Origin: Thermoplasmata archaeon
GTDB lineage: Archaea; Thermoplasmatota; Thermoplasmata; Thermoplasmatales; Thermoplasmataceae
Direction: 5' to 3'
Assembly (NCBI GenBank): GCA_021797265.1
Contig: JAJZZZ010000001.1
Coordinates: 1-35,841 of the forward strand
Length of the DNA: 35,841 nt
This document shows positions 8,098-16,400 of the stretch, piece by piece. Under the pieces are notes generated by a model. The model was not told the origin of the DNA. It did not search any database and saw only the letters and a list, made by a program, of their open reading frames with translations. The translations under genes were made by a program, and so were the position numbers. Position 1 is the stretch's first letter; the number at the start of each line of letters is the position of its first letter.

Positions 8098-9129
8098 ATG
8101 ATTCCGGCAGGCACCAACATATATCTTGACGCAGACGCGGCGAGAATTAGGGGGTTTCTGGAGTCAAATGACAGAGAAAGCGAAAGGCTGAGGCACAATG
8201 CTTTCCGCCTCATAATTGAGGCAATGAATGATCAGGAATCGCGGGAAATTACATCCGCTGAGGATCTCAGGTGCCTTCCGCTTACCCTGTGGATCCTGAG
8301 AAGGATTGGCGAACCTATACTGACCTCAAGGGTACTGAACCATGCCCGTGACCTGCTTGAAGGTTTCCTCATGAGCAGGACAATTGCCAGTGAATTTGTT
8401 CCAGATTACGCCCGGAGATACGGCGTAACCATGGAATATGACGAAATGACCCGCCTCTATATGATCCGAGCCGGTGAATTCGTGAACCTCACATCCCGGC
8501 TGAGCGGCTACAAATACCGCCTCATTTACCAGAGCCTGAGGCATGGGACAGTATACTGCGACAGGGAAGTTGCGGCAAAGATAGTAAGAGAAGCATTCGT
8601 CAGGAAGCTATCCTCAATATTCAGCGGCCTGCCGGACGAGGAAAGCTATTCCATAACCGCTCCAGTCAGTGACAGCATCGATGAGATAATTGATATTTTC
8701 CAGAAGTCCGGCATTAAGAAGTCCATTGACCTGGGCGAGGTCGACGCCACCCTGTTTCCACCCTGCATAAAGGAATATATTACACAGATGCGTGACGGCG
8801 TAAATCTTCCGCATATGGCAAGATTCACACTTGTAAGTTTCCTGCATAAGATAGGCATGAACAATGAGGGAATCATAGGCCTCTTCAAAACTGCACCTGA
8901 CTTCAATGAACGCATGACCACGTATCAGGTGAACCATGTGACCGGTGAGATTTCAAGCACTGAATATTCTCCGCCAAAGTGCACGGTGCTCAGATCAAAC
9001 CATCTTTGCTACTGGGGAGAAGATCCAGTATGCCACAGGGACTGGCTCAAGCATCCTCTTCAGTACTACACTTACAAGAAAAGAAAGAAATCAGGAGAGC
9101 TTCCGCTCAATAAGGCTAAGAAGAGTTGA
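8098..9129 (+). CDS. priL: DNA primase large subunit PriL
   Basis: This is the non-catalytic, iron-sulfur subunit of archaeal/eukaryotic primase, which helps the small subunit PriS start primers. The helical N-terminal domain is followed by the C-terminal domain carrying the four cluster cysteines: C223 (FPPCIKEY), C295 (PPKC), C304 (NHLC) and C312 (PVCHRDW). The usual HPLQYY tail follows. The length of 343 aa is normal. The start lies one base after the pepQ stop (TGAGATG). The last 39 bases overlap the end of the convergent srp19 gene. PriS is not in the window. Confidence 0.88.
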   Translation: MIPAGTNIYLDADAARIRGFLESNDRESERLRHNAFRLIIEAMNDQESREITSAEDLRCLPLTLWILRRIGEPILTSRVLNHARDLLEGFLMSRTIASEFVPDYARRYGVTMEYDEMTRLYMIRAGEFVNLTSRLSGYKYRLIYQSLRHGTVYCDREVAAKIVREAFVRKLSSIFSGLPDEESYSITAPVSDSIDEIIDIFQKSGIKKSIDLGEVDATLFPPCIKEYITQMRDGVNLPHMARFTLVSFLHKIGMNNEGIIGLFKTAPDFNERMTTYQVNHVTGEISSTEYSPPKCTVLRSNHLCYWGEDPVCHRDWLKHPLQYYTYKKRKKSGELPLNKAKKS

Positions 9130-9345
9130 TTTTTTAACATTTGCCTCCACGATGAACATCTTTGATTTTTCCCAAGGAATGCGTGGATATCTGGCATCGC
9201 GAATCTCGTATTTTATGTTCATGGACTTTAATATTTCCTCCAGCTTGCCGTCGGTAAAATTTCTGGCAGCTGCAAGGGACACTCTTCTTCCCAGCCTCCT
9301 GCTGGATTTTGGGTTAAAATACTGGCTGTAAAGTGTCAGGGTCAT
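9091..9345 (-). CDS. srp19: Signal recognition particle protein SRP19
   Basis: This 84-aa RNA-binding protein clamps helices 6 and 8 of SRP RNA so that SRP54 can bind. Family features are the opening LYSQYFNPKSSRRLGRRV (an S-R-R-x-G-R pattern), the helix of the DGKLEEILKS segment, and RYPRIPWEKSKMFIVE (the conserved RYPR-x-x-W region). The ATG overlaps the S8e stop codon (ATGA), so the two are translationally coupled. It ends inside priL on the opposite strand. Confidence 0.85.
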   Translation of the reverse strand: MTLTLYSQYFNPKSSRRLGRRVSLAAARNFTDGKLEEILKSMNIKYEIRDARYPRIPWEKSKMFIVEANVKKSTLLSLIERKLS

Positions 9346-9719
9346 AGGAGAACTGCGTTAACAACTCCGTCCTGGCCTGGCCTGGATGTTACTCTGGCTT
9401 CGCCAAGTTCAGTCTGTATGACAGTCCCTCTTGACATTATATTCCTCTGCACGTAGTGGGGATTTGCCGGATTTTCCTTAACGGTCTTTATTGGAACGCT
9501 TTTGGTAGTTTTGTCCTTTGGGTTATAGACATTGGCTTTTTCTGCTCTCATGAGCACGGATTTTGAGTTCCCGCCCATTGTTCTCATAACCTTCCTGGCT
9601 TCGGGTCCAATTCTCGTGAGGGTTGGCTCTCTGCCAAGTTCATACCTTCTCTTGCTTCTTCCGGCTTTAAGCTTGCCGCCTGTGAATTTTTTTGTAGCTT
9701 TTCCCTGAAATATTGTCAT
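9342..9719 (-). CDS. rps8e: Small ribosomal subunit protein S8e
   Basis: This 125-aa basic protein carries the archaeal S8e pattern: a G-rich basic N terminus (FQGKATKKFTGGKLKAGRSKRRYELG), then the NPANPHYVQRNIMSRGTVIQTELG stretch and a closing RVTSRPGQDGVVNAVL strand. It is first in a two-gene operon with srp19. A CTTTAAATA box at about 9780-9789 implies a leader of some 40 bases. That leader contains a short hairpin candidate, CCCC-8 bases-GGGG at 9738-9753. Confidence 0.92.
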   Translation of the reverse strand: MTIFQGKATKKFTGGKLKAGRSKRRYELGREPTLTRIGPEARKVMRTMGGNSKSVLMRAEKANVYNPKDKTTKSVPIKTVKENPANPHYVQRNIMSRGTVIQTELGEARVTSRPGQDGVVNAVLL

Positions 9720-9782
9720 TAAATCATCACTGCTTTTCCCCGATTCTGTGGGGCTGTACTCATGGAAATTATTATTCTGTAT

Positions 9783-10352
9783 TTAAAGCTGAGGAATCTG
9801 ATTCTTAATTCTGTCCACCAACCAGTATCTCCTTTCAACGCTTGATACTATGATGGATTTTCCTGTGGGCTGCCCGCTGAGGATCCGATCAATGATAAGC
9901 TTGTTCTGCGCATGCCAGAACCCATGCTCCAGCTCATAAAATACTGATTCCACAAGCTTGTGCTTCGCCCTGAACAGGGAATCTGTTACCTCAGAATTTA
10001 CTGTGTCCCAGTCTCTCCAGTAGTTGGAGAGATAGCTGTAGATAGTGTCGTCTATCAGGTCAATCATATTCTTTTTAACAGCAGCTTCAGGCGTGTTTAT
10101 GGATTTCTTGAAAAACTCTTCCCGGAACTTTACAAATTGAGCAGGGTCCTGACTGCAATCGATAATCTTGGAGTTTAAATGGTTCCTCATTGCTGTTCCG
10201 AGTTCTCCTGCCATGTCATCCTTCTCCGTCAGGAAAATAATATCTGGACTCATCAGGCTCAACCTGCTAACAATGGCAGGAACATTATACCCTTTTACGT
10301 CCGTTCTCAGGCTGGATGATGAAGCTAAAACCTGCATTCTTGGATAACCCAT
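9783..10352 (-). CDS. Uncharacterised protein, 189 aa (possible TraB/GumN-like relation)
   Basis: I do not recognise this protein with confidence. It has an alpha/beta N terminus (SPDIIFLTEKDD), a charged middle and a C-terminal stretch WHAQNKLIIDRILSGQPTGKSIIVSSVERRYWLVDRI. The last part resembles the late segment of TraB/GumN-type proteins, in which an R-N-x-x-M helix is followed by a strand and G-x-x-H. Here the final His is replaced by ERRYW. No signal peptide or membrane segment is visible. It is encoded upstream of S8e on the same strand with 63 bases between, and S8e has its own TATA-like box, so co-transcription is uncertain. Confidence 0.6.
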   Translation of the reverse strand: MGYPRMQVLASSSSLRTDVKGYNVPAIVSRLSLMSPDIIFLTEKDDMAGELGTAMRNHLNSKIIDCSQDPAQFVKFREEFFKKSINTPEAAVKKNMIDLIDDTIYSYLSNYWRDWDTVNSEVTDSLFRAKHKLVESVFYELEHGFWHAQNKLIIDRILSGQPTGKSIIVSSVERRYWLVDRIKNQIPQL

Positions 10353-10448
10353 ACCAATACCTTAACTTTTAGTTCTGTCACCTGATGATGGGTGAACAAT
10401 AAAGAGTTAAGCGAAAATAATAATAGATTATGATACTTAACTTAATAG

Positions 10449-10766
10449 ATGGCCAAGAGAAAAATCGAACAGTTGATCGGGTTCATTGGGGGATTAATAG
10501 GTGTTGTGCTGGCAGGTCTTGCTTTGGCCATTTCACACGTGTCAAAATTATTTGGAGGCGTTGCCAGCCTATCTGGCCCTGCTTATGTGGTGCTTCTTTT
10601 CAGTCTGATTGGCCTCTTTGGTGCACTCATGGTTTCTTCCAGGAAACACGATGGAGGCATAATAATGATTGTCATTGGTGTGGCAGGCCTCATAGCACTT
10701 GCAAGTCCCTGGTTTGCGGTTCCATTTATCCTCCTCATCATAGCAGGTGCCATTGCACTTCTTTGA
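10449..10766 (+). CDS. Small membrane protein, DUF4064-like
   Basis: A 105-aa protein with four predicted membrane helices: IGFIGGLIGVVLAGLALAI, YVVLLFSLIGLFGALMV, IIMIVIGVAGLIALA and FAVPFILLIIAGAIALL. A short basic start (MAKRK) precedes them. The order and the glycine-rich helix pairs resemble DUF4064, a family of unknown function. Between helices 2 and 3 is the basic SSRKHDG loop, probably cytoplasmic. An A/T-rich element lies 25-35 bases before the ATG. It is followed after 52 bases by a membrane lipid-kinase-like gene with its own promoter. Confidence 0.65.
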   Translation: MAKRKIEQLIGFIGGLIGVVLAGLALAISHVSKLFGGVASLSGPAYVVLLFSLIGLFGALMVSSRKHDGGIIMIVIGVAGLIALASPWFAVPFILLIIAGAIALL

Positions 10767-10786
10767 TCATATCCCTATGGGATAGC

Positions 10787-10798
10787 TTATTTATAAAA
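10787..10798 (+). promoter_or_regulatory. TATA box for the SEC59/DGK1/VTE5-type gene
   Basis: TTATTTATAAAA is centred 26 bases before ATG 10819. It is one of the clearest box A elements in the window and implies a leaderless mRNA. Confidence 0.5.
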
Positions 10799-10818
10799 TT
10801 AAACATATACGGCATTGT

Positions 10819-11763
10819 ATGTTGAACATGCTGGAGTTTGTGGCACTAATTTCAGCGATTTCTCTATCTCTTTTTACACTAATTATGTGGCCCAAAAGAT
10901 TCTGGATCGCCTATCTGGCTGGTCTGGCTTTTTCTGCTCCAGTATTCCTGCTTTTTCACACTTTCATGCCTGCACTTGTATTTGTGATTTCTGTCATAAG
11001 TGCACGGGTCCTGTACACCCGGAGATTCTTCTTCATAATGCCGCTCCTTCTCATTATAGGGGGTGTACTTTATGCATTGCGTGTTCAGGCAGTTGACTGG
11101 GAGCTCTTTGACATAGCGGTGGGCCTAGGCACAGCTGTTTCTCTGCTTTCAGACAAAAAGAGCCTGCATTACGTAGCGGATAATGACAGATCAAAGGGGA
11201 ATGATAAACACAGGGAGATTACCAGAGACATTATTCAGATTGGGGCAGGGGTTGCCATGATTCTTCTTGTCCTCATAATGGGCGAGGGCCATGGCAGAAT
11301 CGCCATAACGATGGCTGTTTTCCCATTCTATATCATTGGTAATTACTATGCACTTTTTCCGGCTAGCGCCGTTGCAAAGACACTTTTCAGCCTGGAGAGG
11401 GATTCCTCTCCACTCGGGATGGGTGCAATATGGTTTGCAGCCGGGATGCTCATAGCAATGGGGGTAGTGGATTCCACTCATGTGCTGGCAGTGATAATTT
11501 TCGCCACCACAATAGGAGATTCAATGGCAACATTATTCGGCATAAGGATACATTCACCAAGGATCCCCTATAACAGGCGCAAGTCAGTTGCCGGCTTCAT
11601 GGCCATATTTGCCTTTTCAGGAATATTCGGATATTTCATGATAGGGTATGCCGGAATTGGCATAGGCGTAATATCTGCCGTGGTTGAAAGTGTGGCCTAT
11701 TATCCTTTTGATGACAACTTCATTCTGCCAGTCATCCTGGGCGCAATCGGCTCCATTATCTGA
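10819..11763 (+). CDS. SEC59/DGK1/VTE5-family integral membrane lipid (isoprenol/dolichol) kinase-like protein
   Basis: A 314-aa membrane protein with 8-9 hydrophobic helices. The family fingerprint is C-terminal: IFATTIGDSMATLFG, then RRKSVAGFMAIFAFSG (the G-D-S/A-x-A-x-x-x-G plus K-S-x-x-G pattern) and VVESVAYYPFDDNFILP (acidic E plus D-D/N-N). Eukaryotic members phosphorylate dolichol, phytol or diacylglycerol using CTP. Archaeal members are thought to act on isoprenoid alcohols such as geranylgeraniol for membrane lipid salvage or glycan carriers. The exact substrate cannot be read from the sequence. Its own strong promoter makes it a separate transcription unit. Confidence 0.75.
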   Translation: MLNMLEFVALISAISLSLFTLIMWPKRFWIAYLAGLAFSAPVFLLFHTFMPALVFVISVISARVLYTRRFFFIMPLLLIIGGVLYALRVQAVDWELFDIAVGLGTAVSLLSDKKSLHYVADNDRSKGNDKHREITRDIIQIGAGVAMILLVLIMGEGHGRIAITMAVFPFYIIGNYYALFPASAVAKTLFSLERDSSPLGMGAIWFAAGMLIAMGVVDSTHVLAVIIFATTIGDSMATLFGIRIHSPRIPYNRRKSVAGFMAIFAFSGIFGYFMIGYAGIGIGVISAVVESVAYYPFDDNFILPVILGAIGSII

Positions 11764-11775
11764 TCCCCCCACGTT

Positions 11776-12711
11776 CTATGGCTTGCGGTAGTAGAAGACT
11801 TCCTTTGCCGATCCTGATGGCCTGAAACCAAGCTTCTCATATATGCGAGCAGCCTCGTTTCCACTTGTCACCCAAAGTTCCGTCGTCTCAAATCCAAGAT
11901 ACTTCAGCCTGTTCAGGGAGTTTATCATCATGGTTGTTGCGAGCCCATTTCCCCTGTAATCCCTGTTTACAAAGATGTCCACAAGCATTGAACGGCTTCC
12001 ATTTGCCTGCTTTTCAGGCTTTGTTGTGGCTATAATTGCAGCAATGAGATTTCCATGATGCCGGATTATACTGCTGGCTGACGGGATTATTTCTCCGTAC
12101 GCTCCGTTGAAAATGGCCCTTGCCATGGAAATACGGTCGGCTTCGCTTGTGGTATTGAAAAGAATCGTATCCGGTGTTCCAGCATACGCATCAAATTCTG
12201 CTTTTGAATATTCCTGGTATGTTGTATTGTTTGCAGGCAGTATTTCAAACTCCTGGGGGTAATTTTCACTTTCCATGTTAAATTCGTCCAGAGAAATTTC
12301 CATTCTGTCACGTCTCACCCTGGTGTAACCAGTGTCAGTCAGGATCTTCTCCGAGGCTTCCTCTGCTCTGAAGATATCATTGATCATCAGATACTTCCCC
12401 TGAGCCTTTGCAATGTTTTCCGCCCATTCCACAAGGTTCCGGATTCTCACTTCAGATGCAAACGCACCGTCAGTGAATCCCAGTGATCCGTATATTCTAT
12501 CGCTTAGAAGGTTGCTCTCCATAACGAATGCATAGCCTGCAACTGTTATTCCGTTAAGTATGATCCTGGATTTGATCTTGTTTTCATTGAGCCGTTCGAT
12601 GATATCCCGGTAGGTTTCTCTGATGGCAACATCAGGATAGATCTCTTCCAGGTACTTTATCTGGCCTTCAAGGATAGGTGCCCAATCTATCTTGACATTA
12701 CTTATTTCCAT
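11776..12711 (-). CDS. GNAT-family N-acetyltransferase, two-domain
   Basis: A 311-aa protein with a clear C-terminal GNAT domain: VDIFVNRDYRGNGLATTMM carries the acetyl-CoA pyrophosphate loop R-G-N-G-L-A. It is followed by ELWVTSGNEAARIYEKLGF (the N-x-x-A-x-x-x-Y-x-x-x-G-F motif B). The N-terminal 150 residues contain weaker GNAT-like segments (SRIILNGITVAGYAFV, and DTGYTRVRRDRME), so this is probably a tandem GNAT with a degenerate first half. The substrate is unknown. A minus-strand AATATTAAGC box lies 27 bases before the ATG. The gene diverges from the malic enzyme gene. Confidence 0.8.
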   Translation of the reverse strand: MEISNVKIDWAPILEGQIKYLEEIYPDVAIRETYRDIIERLNENKIKSRIILNGITVAGYAFVMESNLLSDRIYGSLGFTDGAFASEVRIRNLVEWAENIAKAQGKYLMINDIFRAEEASEKILTDTGYTRVRRDRMEISLDEFNMESENYPQEFEILPANNTTYQEYSKAEFDAYAGTPDTILFNTTSEADRISMARAIFNGAYGEIIPSASSIIRHHGNLIAAIIATTKPEKQANGSRSMLVDIFVNRDYRGNGLATTMMINSLNRLKYLGFETTELWVTSGNEAARIYEKLGFRPSGSAKEVFYYRKP

Positions 12712-12819
12712 GGTAATCCCTAAGGAAAAATTGCTTAATATTTTTTCAGATGGTACCGGAAAGCGCTTACATATAACAGAACACCCTTATATGCAAATTA
12801 GGGCTACCTGATTGAGAAT

Positions 12820-14163
12820 ATGGATGATATATCCAGGACGGAAGAATTCAACAGAGAGGCAATCGCCTATTCTGAATATTACAAGGGTAAAATCCAGGTT
12901 CTTCCAAAGGTTCCGGTAAGAGGGCTGCAGGATTTTTCTTTTTGGTACACACCAGGAGTTGCTGCAGTCTCTCTGAAGATAGCCAAGGAACGTGACAGTT
13001 CGTTCGAACTGACAGGAAGATGGAATTCGGTGGCGATACTTACCGACGGTTCGAGGGTTTTGGGGCTTGGAAACGTGGGCCCAGAGGCGGCAATGCCGGT
13101 GATGGAAGGAAAATCCCTGATTTTCAACGTACTTGGGGCTGTGAACGCTGTGCCGGTTCCAATAAGGATCGCAAGCCGGGAGGAATTCATAAGCGTTGCA
13201 AAGGCTCTTGAACCTACCTTTGGAGGTTTCAATCTGGAGGACATAGAATCCCCGAAGTGCTTCTATATCCTCGAGACTTTGCAGAAAAGTCTTTCTATTC
13301 CAGCCTGGCACGATGACCAGCTTGGAACGGCGTGCATCACGCTGGCTGGTGTCATTAACGCCCTGAGGGTGGTTAATAAGAAGATTGAAGATACAAAAGT
13401 TGTTCTTCTCGGCTCAGGAGCTGCAAACATAGCAGCTGCACATCTTCTGGCTGCGGCGGGTTTCAAGAAAGGCAACATGACACTGGCTGATTCCAAGGGG
13501 ATACTTGAGCCGGAAAGAGAGGACATTGACAGTCTGATGATAAACAATCCCTGGAAGTATGAACTGGCAATGCAGACCAATTCAGAGAGACTGAGGGGTC
13601 CATCTGAAAAGGCATTCAATGGTGCAGATGTCATAATTTCTGCATCAAAGCCAGGACCTGGCACAATCAAGCCGGAATGGATCAGGACAATGAACAATGA
13701 TGGCATAGTCTTCGCACTGGCAAACCCCATACCGGAAATATGGCCCGAGGAGGCAAAGAAGGCAGGAGCAAAGATTGTGGCAACAGGCAGAGGGGATTTC
13801 CCGAACCAGGTGAACAACAGCCTTGTATTTCCCGGAGTATTTCGTGGTGTTCTTGATGCCAGGGCAAAAGGGGTAAACTTTGACATAATGGTGACTGCAT
13901 CATACGAAATAGCCAATTTCGTGAAAAACCCGGATGAGGATCATATTGTACCTACAATGGATGACTGGGAACTCTATCCCAGTGTTGCGTCGGCTGTGGC
14001 TTCAAAAACTGTTGAGATGGGCCTTGCAAGGAAGACAAACTCAAGGGAAGGCTTCTATAAAACTGCGCAGGAACTCATAGAATTCAACAGGAATATGTTT
14101 CTGAAGCTGATGGATGAAAAGCTTATAAGGGATTTACCTGGAGGTATTAAGAATGAAAGATAA
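12820..14163 (+). CDS. NAD(P)-dependent malic enzyme
   Basis: The enzyme oxidatively decarboxylates malate to pyruvate. The N-terminal malic domain contains SFWYTPGVAAVSL (catalytic Tyr), AILTDGSRVLGLGNVGPEAAMPVMEGKS (catalytic Lys) and LEDIESPKCF with HDDQLGTACITLAG (metal ligands). Most bacterial forms have DDQHGT, so His to Leu is a small deviation. The Rossmann domain follows with LLGSGAANIAAAHLLAAAG. A length of 447 aa is typical of short bacterial/archaeal malic enzymes without the phosphotransacetylase domain. Cofactor preference cannot be assigned safely. The 3' end overlaps the next GNAT gene by 11 bases. Confidence 0.9.
   Translation: MDDISRTEEFNREAIAYSEYYKGKIQVLPKVPVRGLQDFSFWYTPGVAAVSLKIAKERDSSFELTGRWNSVAILTDGSRVLGLGNVGPEAAMPVMEGKSLIFNVLGAVNAVPVPIRIASREEFISVAKALEPTFGGFNLEDIESPKCFYILETLQKSLSIPAWHDDQLGTACITLAGVINALRVVNKKIEDTKVVLLGSGAANIAAAHLLAAAGFKKGNMTLADSKGILEPEREDIDSLMINNPWKYELAMQTNSERLRGPSEKAFNGADVIISASKPGPGTIKPEWIRTMNNDGIVFALANPIPEIWPEEAKKAGAKIVATGRGDFPNQVNNSLVFPGVFRGVLDARAKGVNFDIMVTASYEIANFVKNPDEDHIVPTMDDWELYPSVASAVASKTVEMGLARKTNSREGFYKTAQELIEFNRNMFLKLMDEKLIRDLPGGIKNER
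14140..14145 (+). promoter_or_regulatory. Shine-Dalgarno site for the GNAT gene at 14153
   Basis: GGAGGT ends 7 bases before ATG 14153 and lies inside the malic enzyme coding sequence. It decides the start of the overlapping gene and shows that internal operon genes use Shine-Dalgarno initiation, unlike the leaderless first genes. Confidence 0.6.
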
Positions 14164-14638
14164 GATTGTGGTTAGGGAAATGCTTGCTGCTGATATCGAT
14201 GGATCTGTTGATCTGATACTGAGACTCAAGAAGCTGAATGGGGAATTTGACTCCATATTTGTGGTCTCAGACAAAGCAAAGAAGGATGCCGAGGATCGCC
14301 TTAAGGAAGCCGTAAAAAACCCAGAGAGGCACATATCTCTCCTGGCAGAAAGGGGCGGCAAAATACTTGGAGTAATGCTCATAAATATCCTGGACAGGTG
14401 CTATTACCTTCCTGAAAAGGAGGCGAGAATAACCGATTTCTACATAATGCCTGAGTTCAGGAGATCAGGCGCGGGTAAAATGCTTATTTCAAGGAGTTAT
14501 GAGGAACTTAAGAAGAGGAAGATAAGCATTATTACTGCTGAGTTCCCATCACAGAATCTCATTGCCCTGAGATTCTACAAGAGTCTGGGATACAGGGAAA
14601 TTGTGGGCATATACGGAAAGGTTCTAGAGGAAGAGTGA
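14153..14638 (+). CDS. GNAT-family N-acetyltransferase
   Basis: A single-domain GNAT protein of 161 aa. Motif D/A is ARITDFYIMPEFRRSGAGKMLISRSYEEL, with the acetyl-CoA loop R-R-S-G-A-G. Motif B follows as AEFPSQNLIALRFYKSLGYREI. The start is fixed by the GGAGGT site and the overlap with the malic enzyme gene, and its TGA overlaps the next start (GTGA). The tight packing suggests one operon of malic enzyme, acetyltransferase and DUF5680 protein. The substrate is unknown. RimI-like protein acetylation is possible, but the sequence does not show it. Confidence 0.82.
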   Translation: MKDKIVVREMLAADIDGSVDLILRLKKLNGEFDSIFVVSDKAKKDAEDRLKEAVKNPERHISLLAERGGKILGVMLINILDRCYYLPEKEARITDFYIMPEFRRSGAGKMLISRSYEELKKRKISIITAEFPSQNLIALRFYKSLGYREIVGIYGKVLEEE

Positions 14639-15102
14639 GGGTGCCAGTGCACCAGATCCCATTCCCGGAATTTCTTTCAGAGGCTAAGAAACAGACATAT
14701 GCATCACTGTCCGGCAAGGTCTTATCTGCGATATCCGGCGCAAAGGAGCATGAATTCATCCGAGATGATTATAGGTATGTGGACATTTATTTCGGGGCCG
14801 CTCATTTTTCAGGAATTGAAATTGTCTATGAGAAAAATAAACCCGTGTGGGTCATGACCTATTCGGGAGGATTGATACGGCATGCGGATAAGGCGGAAAA
14901 TATCTACGCATTCCTCAGGCAGGCTTTGCTGGTTCCTGACCCCGGAATTCCCGTCAGGGGCCCAAAGCACCTGGCTGCTGGAGAATACACATACACCCTT
15001 TCCGTTGATGGCACCCTGGACCGCTTCTCAGGCAGTGAGACCATAAATGAGAATTCTGAAATAGTGTATTCCCTGGCCTTTGCAGGCGGCAATGTGAACT
15101 GA
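14635..15102 (+). CDS. DUF5680-domain protein
   Basis: A 155-aa soluble protein matching my recollection of DUF5680: FLSEAKKQTYA at the start, then YRYVDIYFGAAHFSGIEIVYEKNKPVWVMTYSGG, a YTYTLSVDGTLDRFSGSETI strand pair and a YSLAFAGG ending. The family has no established function. The GTG start at 14635 overlaps the stop of the acetyltransferase. A second GTG at 14641 is better spaced from the GAGGAA at 14627-14632 and is an equally good start. It is last in the malic enzyme operon. Confidence 0.7.
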   Translation: MRVPVHQIPFPEFLSEAKKQTYASLSGKVLSAISGAKEHEFIRDDYRYVDIYFGAAHFSGIEIVYEKNKPVWVMTYSGGLIRHADKAENIYAFLRQALLVPDPGIPVRGPKHLAAGEYTYTLSVDGTLDRFSGSETINENSEIVYSLAFAGGNVN

Positions 15103-15150
15103 ATCATTTCAGTCAAGCTCCCAGGCTGAATCTATCACGTGGAGCAGCAT

Positions 15151-16362
15151 TCAGATTGAGAGGGCTATACCCCATATTCCCGCTGCTTCTATAACAGTGA
15201 ATGTGGCCCAGTACAGAGCCATGTATGATCTGGAAAAGGCATGATCACCCATGACAGTCTCATCAGAAACGAGTTTTCCCAGTAGCAGGCCGATTGGGAT
15301 GAGCACGATCACGAAAATAACCATGAGGTTGATCACAAGTCCCAGAAGATCTGAACCAAGGTAGATTGCAATTACCATGGCGGGGAGGCTTTCTCCCACG
15401 TACAGGTAAAAGAATTTTCTGCTGGATGGGGTTATTCCAGAATCATGGTTTCCCCATGAAAGAGTTTCTCCAATTCCCCACGACGATCCCAGAGAGATCA
15501 CAACCAGGGCAAGAAACCCAGAAGATATGAATCCAACGGCGAGAATGTAGGGAGCAAGAGATCCAAAAGGCTTCATGGCAGATGCCAGTGCCCCAACTCC
15601 CATTTCTCCACCAATGAAAGTCCCTGCAATAACTATGCCAACCATGAGAAGTTCACTGACCACTGCACCCATATAGGTCTCATTTCTGATGAGCCTGAGA
15701 TCACTCAGCCCCAGCCTCTTTTCAGCCGTAGCTCCTGCCTGATAGAACAGCATGAACGGCATAATCACTGCACCTATGTTTGCCACAATGTAATAATCAA
15801 AACCGCTGTTTCCATAGGGCTGGAATGGCGTCAATCCCATCATGACGTTGCTGAAGCTGGGCCTGAAAATAAATACGGTGGAAATTATGGATATGACGAG
15901 CACCAGTGAAACGGGTATGAGTATTTTCTCTATCCCGTCATATTTCCTGGAAAATACGATGGCGTTGTGTATAACGTACACAACAGGTATGGATATGATT
16001 GGGGAAATTCCTAAAAGTGCAAAGCCAATGGCGATTCCTGCATATTCTGCAATGTATGAGAGAATATCAGTCATGGCCATGGGTACTGAAGCAATTCCCG
16101 AAATCTTCCGGCTGTATCTTTCCCTTAGAACATCCCCTATGCCCTTTCCGGTGACTGCGCCCAGCTTTCCGGATGCATACTGCATTATGGCCAGCGGAAT
16201 TGCAAGCACCAGCATTATGAAAATAACATGATATCCGTACAGGGAACCTGTTTCCAGCCCTGTAATGATGCTGGCAACATCAACATCGGCTATCATAACA
16301 AGCCATGCAGGCCCCATTCTGGCCAGCACACTGTGCCGGTTACCGAAGTCATATGTATTCAT
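15151..16362 (-). CDS. Divergent NRAMP-family metal transporter
   Basis: A 403-aa membrane protein with about 11 helices and the overall NRAMP pattern (LARMGPAWLVMIADVDVAS, then the ETGSLYGYHV region). NRAMP proteins import Mn2+ or Fe2+ with protons. The helix 1 metal motif D-P-G-N is here D28-V-A-S31. The helix 6 motif A-x-x-M-P-H is A198-V-I-M201-P-F203. Asp, the Ala carbonyl position and Met are kept, but Asn and His are lost. Its own TATA-like box (16385-16392) and a 7-bp palindrome over the predicted start of transcription suggest control by the DtxR-type protein encoded just upstream. A changed metal preference is inference. Confidence 0.8.
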   Translation of the reverse strand: MNTYDFGNRHSVLARMGPAWLVMIADVDVASIITGLETGSLYGYHVIFIMLVLAIPLAIMQYASGKLGAVTGKGIGDVLRERYSRKISGIASVPMAMTDILSYIAEYAGIAIGFALLGISPIISIPVVYVIHNAIVFSRKYDGIEKILIPVSLVLVISIISTVFIFRPSFSNVMMGLTPFQPYGNSGFDYYIVANIGAVIMPFMLFYQAGATAEKRLGLSDLRLIRNETYMGAVVSELLMVGIVIAGTFIGGEMGVGALASAMKPFGSLAPYILAVGFISSGFLALVVISLGSSWGIGETLSWGNHDSGITPSSRKFFYLYVGESLPAMVIAIYLGSDLLGLVINLMVIFVIVLIPIGLLLGKLVSDETVMGDHAFSRSYMALYWATFTVIEAAGIWGIALSI

Positions 16363-16379
16363 GTAAGGATAGCCTTACA
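16362..16379. promoter_or_regulatory. Palindrome at the NRAMP start, candidate DtxR-type operator
   Basis: TGTAAGG-ATAG-CCTTACA is a perfect inverted repeat with 7-bp arms and a 4-base spacer. It starts at the first base of the ATG and covers the predicted transcription start of a leaderless mRNA. Size and form fit the 16-20 bp palindromes bound by DtxR/MntR repressors. Confidence 0.6.
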
Positions 16380-16384
16380 GCTTT

Positions 16385-16392
16385 CTTAAATA
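16385..16392 (-). promoter_or_regulatory. TATA box of the NRAMP gene
   Basis: TATTTAAG on the minus strand is centred 26-27 bases before the ATG. It gives the transporter its own promoter in addition to any read-through from the regulator gene 38 bases upstream. Confidence 0.5.
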
Positions 16393-16400
16393 CTTAAGAC

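Noticed and set aside
13263..13916. 217-codon minus-strand frame opposite the malic enzyme gene
   Set aside because: Shadow of the real gene; biased composition and no motif.
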